8,183 nucleotides of DNA from an uncultured Selenomonadaceae bacterium (GTDB taxonomy: Bacteria > Bacillota > Negativicutes > Selenomonadales > Selenomonadaceae). The stretch covers positions 1-8,183 of the forward strand of contig CAJOFG010000033.1 of the NCBI GenBank assembly GCA_905233965.1, in the 5' to 3' direction. Below are positions 1 through 6,377 of this stretch, one piece after another. Below the pieces are notes generated by a model, which searched no databases, was not told the DNA's origin, and saw only the letters and a list, made by a program, of their open reading frames with translations. Position 1 is the stretch's first letter. Each line of letters opens with the position of its first letter. The position numbers were made by a program, and so were the translations under genes.

Positions 1-978
1 ATTTTGGCTCAAACTTTTACAGACTTTGAAATTATTGTCGTCAATGATTGTTCGACTGACAAAAGCGTTGAAGTCGTCGAAAGTTTCATTCCGAAATTCG
101 GCGGGCGGCTCAAAATTATCGGGAACGAAAAAAATTCCGGACCGGGTACTTCCTCTCAAAAAGGCGTTGACGTTGCGCGCGGCAAATACGTTTACATTCC
201 GGACAACGACGACCTCATCACGGCAGACGCATTCGAGAAACTTTATGACTTTGCCGAAAATTTTCAAGCCGACGCGGTTTTTACCGACAGAGGATTTTTG
301 TTTGAAAAAAATTCCGATAAACCTTTTCCCGGTCCGGAAGATTTATCTCCTGTTTTTGTTCAACAGAATTTGTCAGTCGTCGAAGAGCCGGCTTTTGAAA
401 GTGACGACATCGCCGAACGATTGGAAAAATTTTGCGCCGTCAGAACCGGATTTGCGGCTTGGCAAAAATTTGTTCGGCGCGATTTGCTCGTCGAAAATAA
501 AATTTCTTTCCCTCCGTTGAGAACTTCCGCCGACATCGTTTGGACTGTTCAATTACTTTGCACGGCGAAAAAAATTTTGTATGTCCCGTTTCCGTTTTAC
601 ATCTACCGTCAGCACCCGGAATCAATCATGCATACGGCAAGAACGCCGGAGGAAAATTTAAAATTCTTCATGAACGTCAACGTCGATGGAATAAAATTTT
701 TGAGTAACTTTTTCGACCGACAAAAATTTTTCCGAGACAACCCGGAGTACAGGTGGAAGATATTTGAATTTTTTTGGCGCGTCCACATGATGAATCATAT
801 AAGTGCCTCCGCACTTAAAATTAAACCTCACGAAATATTTGAGATTTTAAAATCTTGTTTCGCCGGGAAAAAATTTGACGGGGATTTAATCGCGTTTCTT
901 TGTTCGCAGGCGACTTCGGAAAAAATCGAAAGTTTGAAATTGCAGTGGCGAATCATGACGTTGCAAAAAAATTCTTGA
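1..978 (+). CDS. Family 2 glycosyltransferase (GT-A fold), 5' end outside the window
   Basis: A nucleotide-sugar-dependent transferase that probably adds a sugar to a surface glycan, polysaccharide or glycoprotein; donor and acceptor cannot be told from sequence. The reading frame is open from base 1. The visible protein opens inside the first beta strand (ILAQTFTDFEIIVVNDCSTD), so only about the first 20 residues should be missing. Counting from the TTG at base 4, the family marks are VVNDCSTD (12-19), the GPGTSSQKGVDVARG segment (46-60, normally GPSxARNxGI) and the metal/nucleotide DxD-type motif DNDD (67-70). A later SADIVW stretch (175-180) stands where family members usually have an ED motif. 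The C-terminal third is rich in aromatic and basic residues and has no recognisable domain. It has no membrane segment, so it is probably cytoplasmic or peripheral. The HD-GYP gene follows on the same strand after 70 bp. The family assignment is secure; the specificity is unknown. Confidence 0.9.
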   Translation: MLAQTFTDFEIIVVNDCSTDKSVEVVESFIPKFGGRLKIIGNEKNSGPGTSSQKGVDVARGKYVYIPDNDDLITADAFEKLYDFAENFQADAVFTDRGFLFEKNSDKPFPGPEDLSPVFVQQNLSVVEEPAFESDDIAERLEKFCAVRTGFAAWQKFVRRDLLVENKISFPPLRTSADIVWTVQLLCTAKKILYVPFPFYIYRQHPESIMHTARTPEENLKFFMNVNVDGIKFLSNFFDRQKFFRDNPEYRWKIFEFFWRVHMMNHISASALKIKPHEIFEILKSCFAGKKFDGDLIAFLCSQATSEKIESLKLQWRIMTLQKNS

Positions 979-980
979 AA

Positions 981-1040
981 AACTCCGGAAATAATTTAAA
1001 ATTATTTTGACAAATTCAAATCGAAAAAAATATCGGAGTT
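981..1040. repeat. Nested inverted repeats between the glycosyltransferase and HD-GYP genes
   Basis: An outer inverted repeat, AACTCCG at 981-987 and CGGAGTT at 1034-1040, encloses an inner perfect palindrome at 989-1007 (9-nt arms AAATAATTT and AAATTATTT around one A). The right outer arm contains the GGAG (1035-1038) that would serve as ribosome binding site for the HD-GYP gene, 10 nt before its ATG. If the outer arms pair in mRNA, the binding site would be hidden. The inner palindrome is all A/T with no U-tract of the usual kind, so it is not a convincing terminator. The repeats are seen directly; any regulatory role is inference. Confidence 0.4.
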
Positions 1041-1048
1041 AAAGTAAA

Positions 1049-2548
1049 ATGGCTGACAAAAATGTTAAATTATCCGTCCGCACGAAAATAATTATGTCGC
1101 TGTCCGTCGCGTTGTTCGTGTTCGGATTTCTTGCCGCCGCGATAAGTTACAAAATGTTTATGGATGCAGCAATCGAACTCAATAAGAGGGTCGGCACCGG
1201 CGCGGCTCAAATTATCGCCGACATGATTGACGGGGACAAAGTCGAAGAATTTTTGGAAAAGGGAAGAGCCGCCGAAGGTTACGAAGAGACGGAAAAAAAA
1301 TTGTATCGGATGAAAGAACGTTTGCCGGACATAACTTTTGTTTACGTTTACAAAATTTTGCCGGACGGTTGCCACGTCGTTTTCGATTTGGACACGCCGG
1401 AAGTTAAAGCAATGGAAGTGGGACAAGTCGAAGAGTTGGAGGCTGAATTTAGCGAAGCCTTGCCGCGACTTTTACACGGCGGACAAATTGAGCCGACAAT
1501 TTCCGACGGCGTTTACGGTTGGTTGCTGAGCGTTTACGTTCCGGTTTTCGACTCGAACGGTGTCTGCCAATGTTATGCCGGCGTGGATATTTCAATGAAC
1601 GAATTGAGACGGCAGGCACAGGAATACGTCTTGAAACTCACGATAATTTTTCTCCTGATTTTGATTGCGATACTTTTTGTCTGTTTCCGGCTCGCGGAAT
1701 ACGGCTTGATTATCCCGATAAATGAAATGGCACGTTTCGCCGGAATGTTCGCGCAAGACAACGAAGACGAAATGGAAAACAATCTCGAAAATATTCGGCG
1801 ATTGAACATTCACACCGGCGACGAAGTTGAAAATCTTTATCGCGCATTCGTCAAGATGACCGATGACAGTGTCCGGCACGTTCGGGACGTGAAAAATAAA
1901 AACGAAGCGATTTCGCAAATGCAAAACGCGCTGATTGTAACTCTTGCCGACTTGGTTGAGAGCCGTGACGAAAATACCGGGCAACACATCAAAAAGACCG
2001 CCGCATACGTTCAAATAATTTTGGACGAGTTGAAACGCGAAGGAGTTTACAAAGAACAATTAACCGACGCATTTATTGAAAACGTCGTGAGTTCCGCGCC
2101 GTTGCATGACATAGGAAAAATTGCCGTCCCCGATTCGATTTTGAACAAGCCGGGCAAGTTGACGAAGGAAGAATTTGATTTGATGAAAACTCACACGACT
2201 GCCGGCGGAAGAATTATCGGTTCGATAATCGCAAGCGTTCCGGATTCGCATTACTTGGACGAGGCGAAAAATTTGGCGACGTATCATCACGAACGCTGGG
2301 ACGGAAAAGGTTACCCGACCGGCTTGGCGGGTGAAAATATTCCGCTTTCCGCGAGAATTATGGCGGTTGCCGACGTATTCGACGCGCTGATTTCAAAACG
2401 CAGTTACAAAGAGGGATTCTCATACGAAAAAGCTTTCTCCATAATAGAGGAGGAGAGCGGCACTCACTTTGATCCGAAATTGGTTGACGCATTTTTCCGG
2501 GCGAAAGATGAAGTTTTGAGAGTCGCCGACGGTTTTAAAAATTTGTAA
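1049..2548 (+). CDS. Membrane-bound Cache-type sensor with C-terminal HD-GYP phosphodiesterase domain
   Basis: It probably hydrolyses cyclic di-GMP (HD-GYP family, to pGpG or GMP) in response to an extracytoplasmic signal. The order is: a short basic N-terminus, membrane segment about 13-35, an extracytoplasmic domain about 36-190, a second membrane segment about 195-215, a HAMP-like linker about 216-280, and HD-GYP about 290-490. The outer domain carries Cache-like strands, including YVYKILPDG and YVPVFDSNGVCQCYAGVDIS near its end. Metal and catalytic residues are all present: E304 and H313 (ESRDENTGQH), H353-D354 (HDIGK), H382, H413-H414 (HHERWDGKGYP), D442, and the GYP signature 421-423. 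No GGDEF or EAL domain is fused. The ATG has GGAG 10 nt upstream, inside an inverted repeat. The protein is full length and intact. Cyclic di-GMP is the usual family substrate, but some HD-GYP enzymes prefer cGAMP, which sequence alone cannot settle. Confidence 0.92.
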   Translation: MADKNVKLSVRTKIIMSLSVALFVFGFLAAAISYKMFMDAAIELNKRVGTGAAQIIADMIDGDKVEEFLEKGRAAEGYEETEKKLYRMKERLPDITFVYVYKILPDGCHVVFDLDTPEVKAMEVGQVEELEAEFSEALPRLLHGGQIEPTISDGVYGWLLSVYVPVFDSNGVCQCYAGVDISMNELRRQAQEYVLKLTIIFLLILIAILFVCFRLAEYGLIIPINEMARFAGMFAQDNEDEMENNLENIRRLNIHTGDEVENLYRAFVKMTDDSVRHVRDVKNKNEAISQMQNALIVTLADLVESRDENTGQHIKKTAAYVQIILDELKREGVYKEQLTDAFIENVVSSAPLHDIGKIAVPDSILNKPGKLTKEEFDLMKTHTTAGGRIIGSIIASVPDSHYLDEAKNLATYHHERWDGKGYPTGLAGENIPLSARIMAVADVFDALISKRSYKEGFSYEKAFSIIEEESGTHFDPKLVDAFFRAKDEVLRVADGFKNL

Positions 2549-2569
2549 ACGAAAATTTTTATCGACGGC

Positions 2570-2598
2570 AAAAAAAAATTCCCCCGCCCGGAGGAATT
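2570..2598 (-). terminator. Rho-independent terminator for the cysS operon, possibly bidirectional
   Basis: The hairpin has arms at 2577-2585 and 2590-2598: six perfect pairs (AATTCC/GGAATT), one C-A mismatch, then two G-C pairs, with a GCCC loop as read on the plus strand. On the minus strand it is followed at once by a run of T (complement of the A run at 2570-2578), the classic intrinsic terminator form, just after the stop of the gene ending at 2605. On the plus strand only a short TTTT follows, so it would be a weaker terminator for the HD-GYP gene ending at 2548. It sits exactly at the convergent junction. Confidence 0.8.
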
Positions 2599-2604
2599 GA
2601 GATT

Positions 2605-3348
2605 TTATAAAAGAAAATTTTTATCGGCCGATTGAGTTCGGGCAAGTTCGCGGTAACGTTCAAAGTGCCGCGAATTTTTTTTGTCCCGCCAAAATTCTTC
2701 ACGCTCCGCTTGCTTTTCGTCCCGCGCTTGAACGCACCGATTCAAAATTCTTTCCTCAGCCGCTCGAAAATCAAACGTCGAATAATTTTCCAAAGTGAAC
2801 AGGTAACAAAAAAATTCGTCGAAGAAAAAATAATTGTCGTATTCCTCCATTCCGAAACCGCTGTCGTCGGTGTGATCATAACCGGTGTAATACGACGCGA
2901 TATAAATTCCTTCCGCGTTCAAAGCTTGCAGGTAACAAACTTCGTCGCCGGGAAATTCGATAAATCCGGCTTTCCGCATTTCTTCACCGGAAATTTTAAT
3001 CCGACCGAAATTGCCGGGCAGTTGGAAAAAATCCGGAATGTAACCGAACCGGTAAATCCGGACTTCCTCCAAAATTTTTTGTGCCCGCTCCGATCCGTAA
3101 ATCGCCGCCCGCTGCAACCGGGTATTTGAAATTAAAAATGCGTCGGACTCGTCCGGGTGCAAACTCATGTAATCCTTAAGCCAAGCGTGTTGCTCGTCAA
3201 AAGTTTTATTTTTCAAGTGCCAAGCTTCCTGCTCCAAATAATTTTCGGACAGCCGGGCGCGAAATTTTTCCGACATTTGCAATTCGGCTTTCACGTCACC
3301 GAGCATACAGAGTTTGGCAAGCGAATAAAAATCGTCGCGCAAATTCAT
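2605..3348 (-). CDS. Unrecognised 247-residue protein, helical N-terminal half with Sel1-like segments
   Basis: I do not recognise this protein and assign no function. The N-terminal half (about 1-95) looks all-helical. It has two stretches that resemble Sel1/TPR-type repeats: LAKLCMLGDVKAELQMSEKF (10-29) and LQRAAIYGSERAQKILEE (78-95). A middle segment (100-155) looks beta-rich, with FGRIKISGEEMRKAGF and NAEGIYIASYY. An acidic-aromatic patch follows (EEYDNYFFFDEFF, 168-180), and the C-terminus is a charged helix (about 194-240) rich in R, E and K. There is no signal peptide or membrane segment, so it is probably cytoplasmic. The ATG overlaps the mrnC stop as ATGA, with CGGAG only 2 nt upstream, so translation is probably coupled to mrnC. 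A terminator follows. The normal length and clean operon position argue for a real gene; elsewhere in Bacillota, rlmB often occupies this place after mrnC. Confidence 0.8.
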   Translation of the reverse strand: MNLRDDFYSLAKLCMLGDVKAELQMSEKFRARLSENYLEQEAWHLKNKTFDEQHAWLKDYMSLHPDESDAFLISNTRLQRAAIYGSERAQKILEEVRIYRFGYIPDFFQLPGNFGRIKISGEEMRKAGFIEFPGDEVCYLQALNAEGIYIASYYTGYDHTDDSGFGMEEYDNYFFFDEFFCYLFTLENYSTFDFRAAEERILNRCVQARDEKQAEREEFWRDKKNSRHFERYRELARTQSADKNFLL

Positions 3349-3767
3349 TTCTCCGAAAAAATTTCCCTCCCGTTCAAAGCAAGTTCACAAATTTCTTCCA
3401 GCCGCGAAAAATTTTTCCGCAAAAACAATTCACCGAGCAAAGCCTCAAATCCGGTGCTTGCGTGATATTCGGCGACGGTTGCCGCGCGCGGCGCATGACT
3501 TTTTGCATTTCGTCCGCGCCGAAAAATTTTTTGTTCGTCCTCCGTCAGAAACGGTTCGATGTCGTTGTAAATTTTTGCCTGCGTCACTGCCGAAACAATT
3601 TCCGCGCCGTGCTCGTGCAATTTTTTTATGTTGTGCGAAACTTTCAAAAGCCGCGTCCGAACGTAGAGATGAAAATAAGCGTCGCCGATGTACGCCGTGA
3701 CCAAAGGCGAAAGAGTTTGCACTTCCTCCGGCGTGATGTCGGACAAAAAATTTAAATTCGTTTCCAT
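3345..3767 (-). CDS. mrnC: Mini-ribonuclease III (23S rRNA maturation)
   Basis: A stand-alone RNase III catalytic domain without the double-stranded-RNA-binding domain. In Bacillus subtilis this enzyme matures the ends of 23S rRNA from its precursor. The 140-residue length is typical. Signature segments are AYIGDAYFHLYVR (25-37, catalytic Asp29), FRRGRNAKSHAPRAATVAEY (82-101, normally RGRNAKS) and STGFEALLGELFL (104-116, catalytic Glu108). Both acidic metal ligands of the family are present. It overlaps the 3' end of cysS by 16 nt and the next gene by 4 nt. The nearest strong ribosome binding site (GGAGGA at 3786-3791) lies 18 nt upstream of the ATG inside cysS, farther than usual, which suggests initiation coupled to cysS translation. 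No in-frame alternative start is seen between that site and the ATG. The cysS-mrnC pairing is a conserved Bacillota arrangement and supports the call. Confidence 0.95.
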   Translation of the reverse strand: METNLNFLSDITPEEVQTLSPLVTAYIGDAYFHLYVRTRLLKVSHNIKKLHEHGAEIVSAVTQAKIYNDIEPFLTEDEQKIFRRGRNAKSHAPRAATVAEYHASTGFEALLGELFLRKNFSRLEEICELALNGREIFSEK

Positions 3768-5260
3768 GAAATTTTTTGCGCGCCGTCCTCCAAAACTATT
3801 CCGGCATTTTTGAGTTCGTCGCGAATTTTATCCGCCGTCGCCCAATCTTTTTTGCTCCGCGCATCTTGACGAATCGAAATTATAATTTCCATGAGTTTTT
3901 CGACAAGCGCGGAATTTTCGGAAGTGTCTTCCTCCTCCGCCGGAATGTTTTCAAAAATTCCTATGATGTTCGCCATTTCCGTAAAAATTTCCCGGACGCG
4001 CAAAATTATAAATGCGTCGGCACCGCGCGGAGAAATTTTTCCTGCGACATAATCGTTGTAATAAGAATTCACGTCACGCGACAACTCGAACATATAACTT
4101 ATCGCCAACGCCGTGTTGAAGTCGTCGTTCATCGCGTCCTCCATTGACGACATCAAACGTTCGGCAAGTTCGACCAAACCGCCGGCACGGGAAACGGTTA
4201 TCAACGGACCCTCGATTTTTTCTTTACCGCCGGTAACAAATTTTCCGGACTCGATTTTTTCTTCCAACTCATTCAAATATTCGTAAGAAGTTTTCAGCCG
4301 GTTGTAAGCGACTTGAGTTTCTTTAATCCTGTCTTCGTTAAATTCGAGCGGACTGCGGTAATGAGTTTGGAGCAGGAAAAATCTGACGACTTCGCCGGGA
4401 TATTTTTTCAAAATGTCTTCCACCGTGAAAAAATTTCCGCCGGACTTCGCCATCTTCTCATTGTTCACCGTGATGAATCCGTTGTGCAACCAGTATTGCG
4501 CGAAGGAATGTTCATCACCGATCGCGCATTGAGATTGTGCAATTTCATTTTCATGGTGCGGGAAAATCAAATCGGAGCCGCCGCCGTGAAAATCAAATTT
4601 TTCTCCGAGATATTTTAAAGACATTGCGGAACATTCGATATGCCAGCCCGGACGACCTTTACCGAAAGGAGAATCCCAAGCCGGCTCTCCGGGTTTCGCG
4701 GACTTCCACAGCGCGAAGTCCATCGGATTATTTTTTCTGTCGTCAACTTCGACACGCGCCCCCGCCTGCATATCCTCCAAATTTCTGCCGCTCAATTTTC
4801 CGTAGCCCGGATCTTTTTCCACGCTGAAATAAACGTCGCCGTTCTCCAACTTGTAAGCGAATTTTTTTTCGATAAGCGTTTCAATCATTTCGATAATCGC
4901 CGGCATATTCTCTGAAACTTTCGGGTAAAGGTCTGCGTGTCGAACGTTCAGCGCGTCCATTGCCTTGAAATACGATTCGATGTTGCGCCCGGAAACTTCG
5001 TTCCACGTCACGCCTTCACGATTTGCCGTCGCGATGATTTTGTCGTCAACGTCGGTAAAATTTTGAATGTAACGAACTTTGTAACCGATTTTTTCAAAAT
5101 ACCTGCGGATAACGTCCCACGTCACGAAAGGTCTGGCGTTCCCGATATGCGGCGTGTTGTACGGGGTAACACCGCAACAGTAAATGCTGACTTCCTTTTC
5201 TTTGAGCGGTTTAAAAATTTCTTTCTTTCCGGTCATCGTGTTGTAAACTTGTATCATCAT
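3752..5260 (-). CDS. cysS: Cysteinyl-tRNA synthetase
   Basis: A class I aminoacyl-tRNA synthetase that charges tRNA-Cys with cysteine in the cytoplasm. The protein opens IQVYNTMTGKKEIF and YCCGVTPYN, matching the family start. The class I HIGH motif is HIGN (38-41) and the KMSKS motif reads KMAKS (269-273). The zinc ligands expected from the family are C29, C210 (WHIECSAMS), H235 and E239 (HHENE). The C-terminal tRNA-binding part ends with the usual QDARSKKDWATADKIRDEL segment (465-483). The length of 502 is somewhat above the common 460-480; the extra residues lie mainly around 330-365 (acidic, glycine-containing linker) and 440-450. Two ATGs stand side by side (5258-5260 and 5255-5257). The upstream TGAGGAAGTGA is 4 nt from the first and 7 nt from the second, so the second may be the true start. 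It is the first gene of the cysS-mrnC operon. Confidence 0.97.
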   Translation of the reverse strand: MMIQVYNTMTGKKEIFKPLKEKEVSIYCCGVTPYNTPHIGNARPFVTWDVIRRYFEKIGYKVRYIQNFTDVDDKIIATANREGVTWNEVSGRNIESYFKAMDALNVRHADLYPKVSENMPAIIEMIETLIEKKFAYKLENGDVYFSVEKDPGYGKLSGRNLEDMQAGARVEVDDRKNNPMDFALWKSAKPGEPAWDSPFGKGRPGWHIECSAMSLKYLGEKFDFHGGGSDLIFPHHENEIAQSQCAIGDEHSFAQYWLHNGFITVNNEKMAKSGGNFFTVEDILKKYPGEVVRFFLLQTHYRSPLEFNEDRIKETQVAYNRLKTSYEYLNELEEKIESGKFVTGGKEKIEGPLITVSRAGGLVELAERLMSSMEDAMNDDFNTALAISYMFELSRDVNSYYNDYVAGKISPRGADAFIILRVREIFTEMANIIGIFENIPAEEEDTSENSALVEKLMEIIISIRQDARSKKDWATADKIRDELKNAGIVLEDGAQKISWKRI

Positions 5261-5292
5261 TTCACTTCCTCAAAAAATTTTTACCCGGTAAG

Positions 5293-5319
5293 TCTATAAC
5301 AATTATTTTTTCCGTGCAA
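5293..5319 (-). promoter_or_regulatory. Possible cysS promoter
   Basis: On the minus strand, TGTTATAGA gives an extended -10 (TGN plus TATAGA, complement of 5293-5298) about 33 nt before the cysS ATG. A weak -35-like TTGCAC (complement of 5314-5319) lies 15 nt before that -10, or 17 nt before an overlapping TAGACT. The match to consensus is only partial and nothing better was found in the 193-bp gap, so this is a tentative placement. Confidence 0.35.
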
Positions 5320-5333
5320 CTTTTAAAAAGTTG
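5317..5333. repeat. Perfect 17-bp palindrome upstream of cysS
   Basis: The sequence CAACTTTTAAAAAGTTG has 8-nt arms around a single central A. It lies 57-73 bp upstream of the cysS ATG and overlaps the possible -35 region. Its symmetry and position suit an operator for a dimeric repressor, but no regulator can be named from the sequence. The rest of the 5261-5453 gap holds an A/T-tract palindrome (5366-5377) and otherwise nothing I can identify. Confidence 0.4.
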
Positions 5334-5453
5334 ACAAATAATCAGTTCTTGATTTTATGTCACGAAAAAAATTTTTTATTCAACCTTTCAAGACAACTCT
5401 GCAAAAATATGCAAGCGTCGCAACCAAAATTCCGAGTCGTTGCTTTTCAAAAT

Positions 5454-6377
5454 TCATTTCTCTCCGTTTAAAATTTTTTCTTGCCGCAATGCTTGCAAAA
5501 TTTTTTCCATGTCCTCCGGTATCGGCGCGGTGAAATTCATTCGTTCGCCGGTCGTCGGGTGCGTCAAACTCAGCGTGTGGGAGTGGAGAGCCTGACCGCG
5601 AATTTCAAAAATATTTTTCCGCGAAGTATATTTTTCGTCGCCGAGAACCGGGAACCCTATTTCAGTCATGTGAACCCGGATTTGATGAGTCCGGCCGGTT
5701 TGAAGTTTGCACCGGACGAGCGTGAAATTTTTGAATCGCTCTTCGACAAAAAATTCCGTGACGGCAGGTTTTCCTCCGGGAACGACCGCCATTTTTTTTC
5801 TGTCGCGTTTGTCCCTGCCGATCGCTCCGGTGATTATCCCGGCATCGTCCGGCAAAACTCCGTGAACTATTGCAAGATAATTTCGCGTCGCGGTTTTATT
5901 TTTAATCTGTTCGGCAAGATTTATATGTGCCGAATCATTTTTCGCAACGACCATCACGCCGGAAGTATCTTTGTCCAGCCGGTGAACGATACCCGGACGT
6001 TTAACGCCGTTAATGCCGGATAAATCTTTGCAGTGGAAAAGCAGAGCGTTGACCAACGTCCCGGATTTTACCGTGTCCGCCGGGTGAACGGTCATGCCGC
6101 GTGCTTTGTTCACGACGATTATATCCGGGTCTTCGTACAAAATATCGAGCGGCAAATTTTCCGGCAAAAATTCCGTCGCGACCGGTTCTTCGTCTTGCAC
6201 GGAAATAAATTCGCCGCCGGCGAGTTTGTATCCGGGTTTAACTTTTTTCCCGTCAACAGTAATCAATCCGGCGGCAATATTTTTTTGAATATGCGAGCGC
6301 GAAACTCCGGAAAGTTTTTCACTCAGGTAAACGTCCAATCGAAGATTTTTTATCGTCGAGTCCGTTTGAAAATTCAT
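5454..6377 (-). CDS. rluD: RluD/YlyB-family 23S rRNA pseudouridine synthase
   Basis: It isomerises uridine to pseudouridine in large-subunit rRNA; for the E. coli relative these are positions in the helix 69 loop. The exact target here is inferred from the family. An N-terminal S4 RNA-binding domain (about 12-60: LRLDVYLSEKL, SRSHIQKNIAAGLITVDG) precedes the catalytic domain. Catalytic Asp135 lies in the hallmark HRLDKDTSG (132-140). Other conserved blocks are DPDIIVVNKARGMTVHPA (83-100) and LQTGRTHQIRVHM (225-237). The 307-residue length is typical and all motifs are intact. The ATG has GGAGGA 11 nt upstream, inside lspA, and the first 59 nt overlap the 3' end of lspA in another frame. It is the last gene of the ylmH-divIVA-lspA-rluD cluster. 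No convincing terminator follows; only a 5-bp hairpin (5420-5443) without a proper U-tract is seen. Confidence 0.95.
   Translation of the reverse strand: MNFQTDSTIKNLRLDVYLSEKLSGVSRSHIQKNIAAGLITVDGKKVKPGYKLAGGEFISVQDEEPVATEFLPENLPLDILYEDPDIIVVNKARGMTVHPADTVKSGTLVNALLFHCKDLSGINGVKRPGIVHRLDKDTSGVMVVAKNDSAHINLAEQIKNKTATRNYLAIVHGVLPDDAGIITGAIGRDKRDRKKMAVVPGGKPAVTEFFVEERFKNFTLVRCKLQTGRTHQIRVHMTEIGFPVLGDEKYTSRKNIFEIRGQALHSHTLSLTHPTTGERMNFTAPIPEDMEKILQALRQEKILNGEK

Noticed and set aside
1007..1035. TTGACA at 1007-1012 as a -35 box for the HD-GYP gene
   Set aside because: The only -10-like bases at proper spacing (about 1030-1035) match poorly and overlap the ribosome binding site, which would leave a near-leaderless transcript.
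1286..1300. Homopolymer A run in the HD-GYP gene as a frameshift or phase-variation site
   Set aside because: The frame is intact through the run, and A/T runs of this length recur in several genes here, including cysS, so nothing marks it as a switch.
3752..3767. cysS/mrnC overlap as a frameshift artefact
   Set aside because: Both proteins have complete, family-typical ends (ISWKRI and METNL), and the overlap is short and consistent with coupling.
4313..5299. Plus-strand open frames across the cysS region
   Set aside because: They lie antisense to a well-conserved cysS, lack domain-like composition and are shadows of its codon usage. The same applies to open frames antisense to rluD, divIVA and ylmH.
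5331..5359. Plus-strand TTGACA (5331-5336) as a promoter
   Set aside because: The hexamer 17 nt downstream (TTTATG) is a poor -10 and no plus-strand gene follows; the match is probably chance in A/T-rich DNA.
5420..5443. Terminator hairpin after rluD (GCAAC/GTTGC)
   Set aside because: The stem is only 5 bp with a 14-nt loop and no U-tract directly after it on the minus strand.
5261..5453. T-box riboswitch upstream of cysS
   Set aside because: Read on the minus strand, the gap contains no GGTGG-type T-box core and no long leader with an antiterminator; it is too short and A/T-rich.
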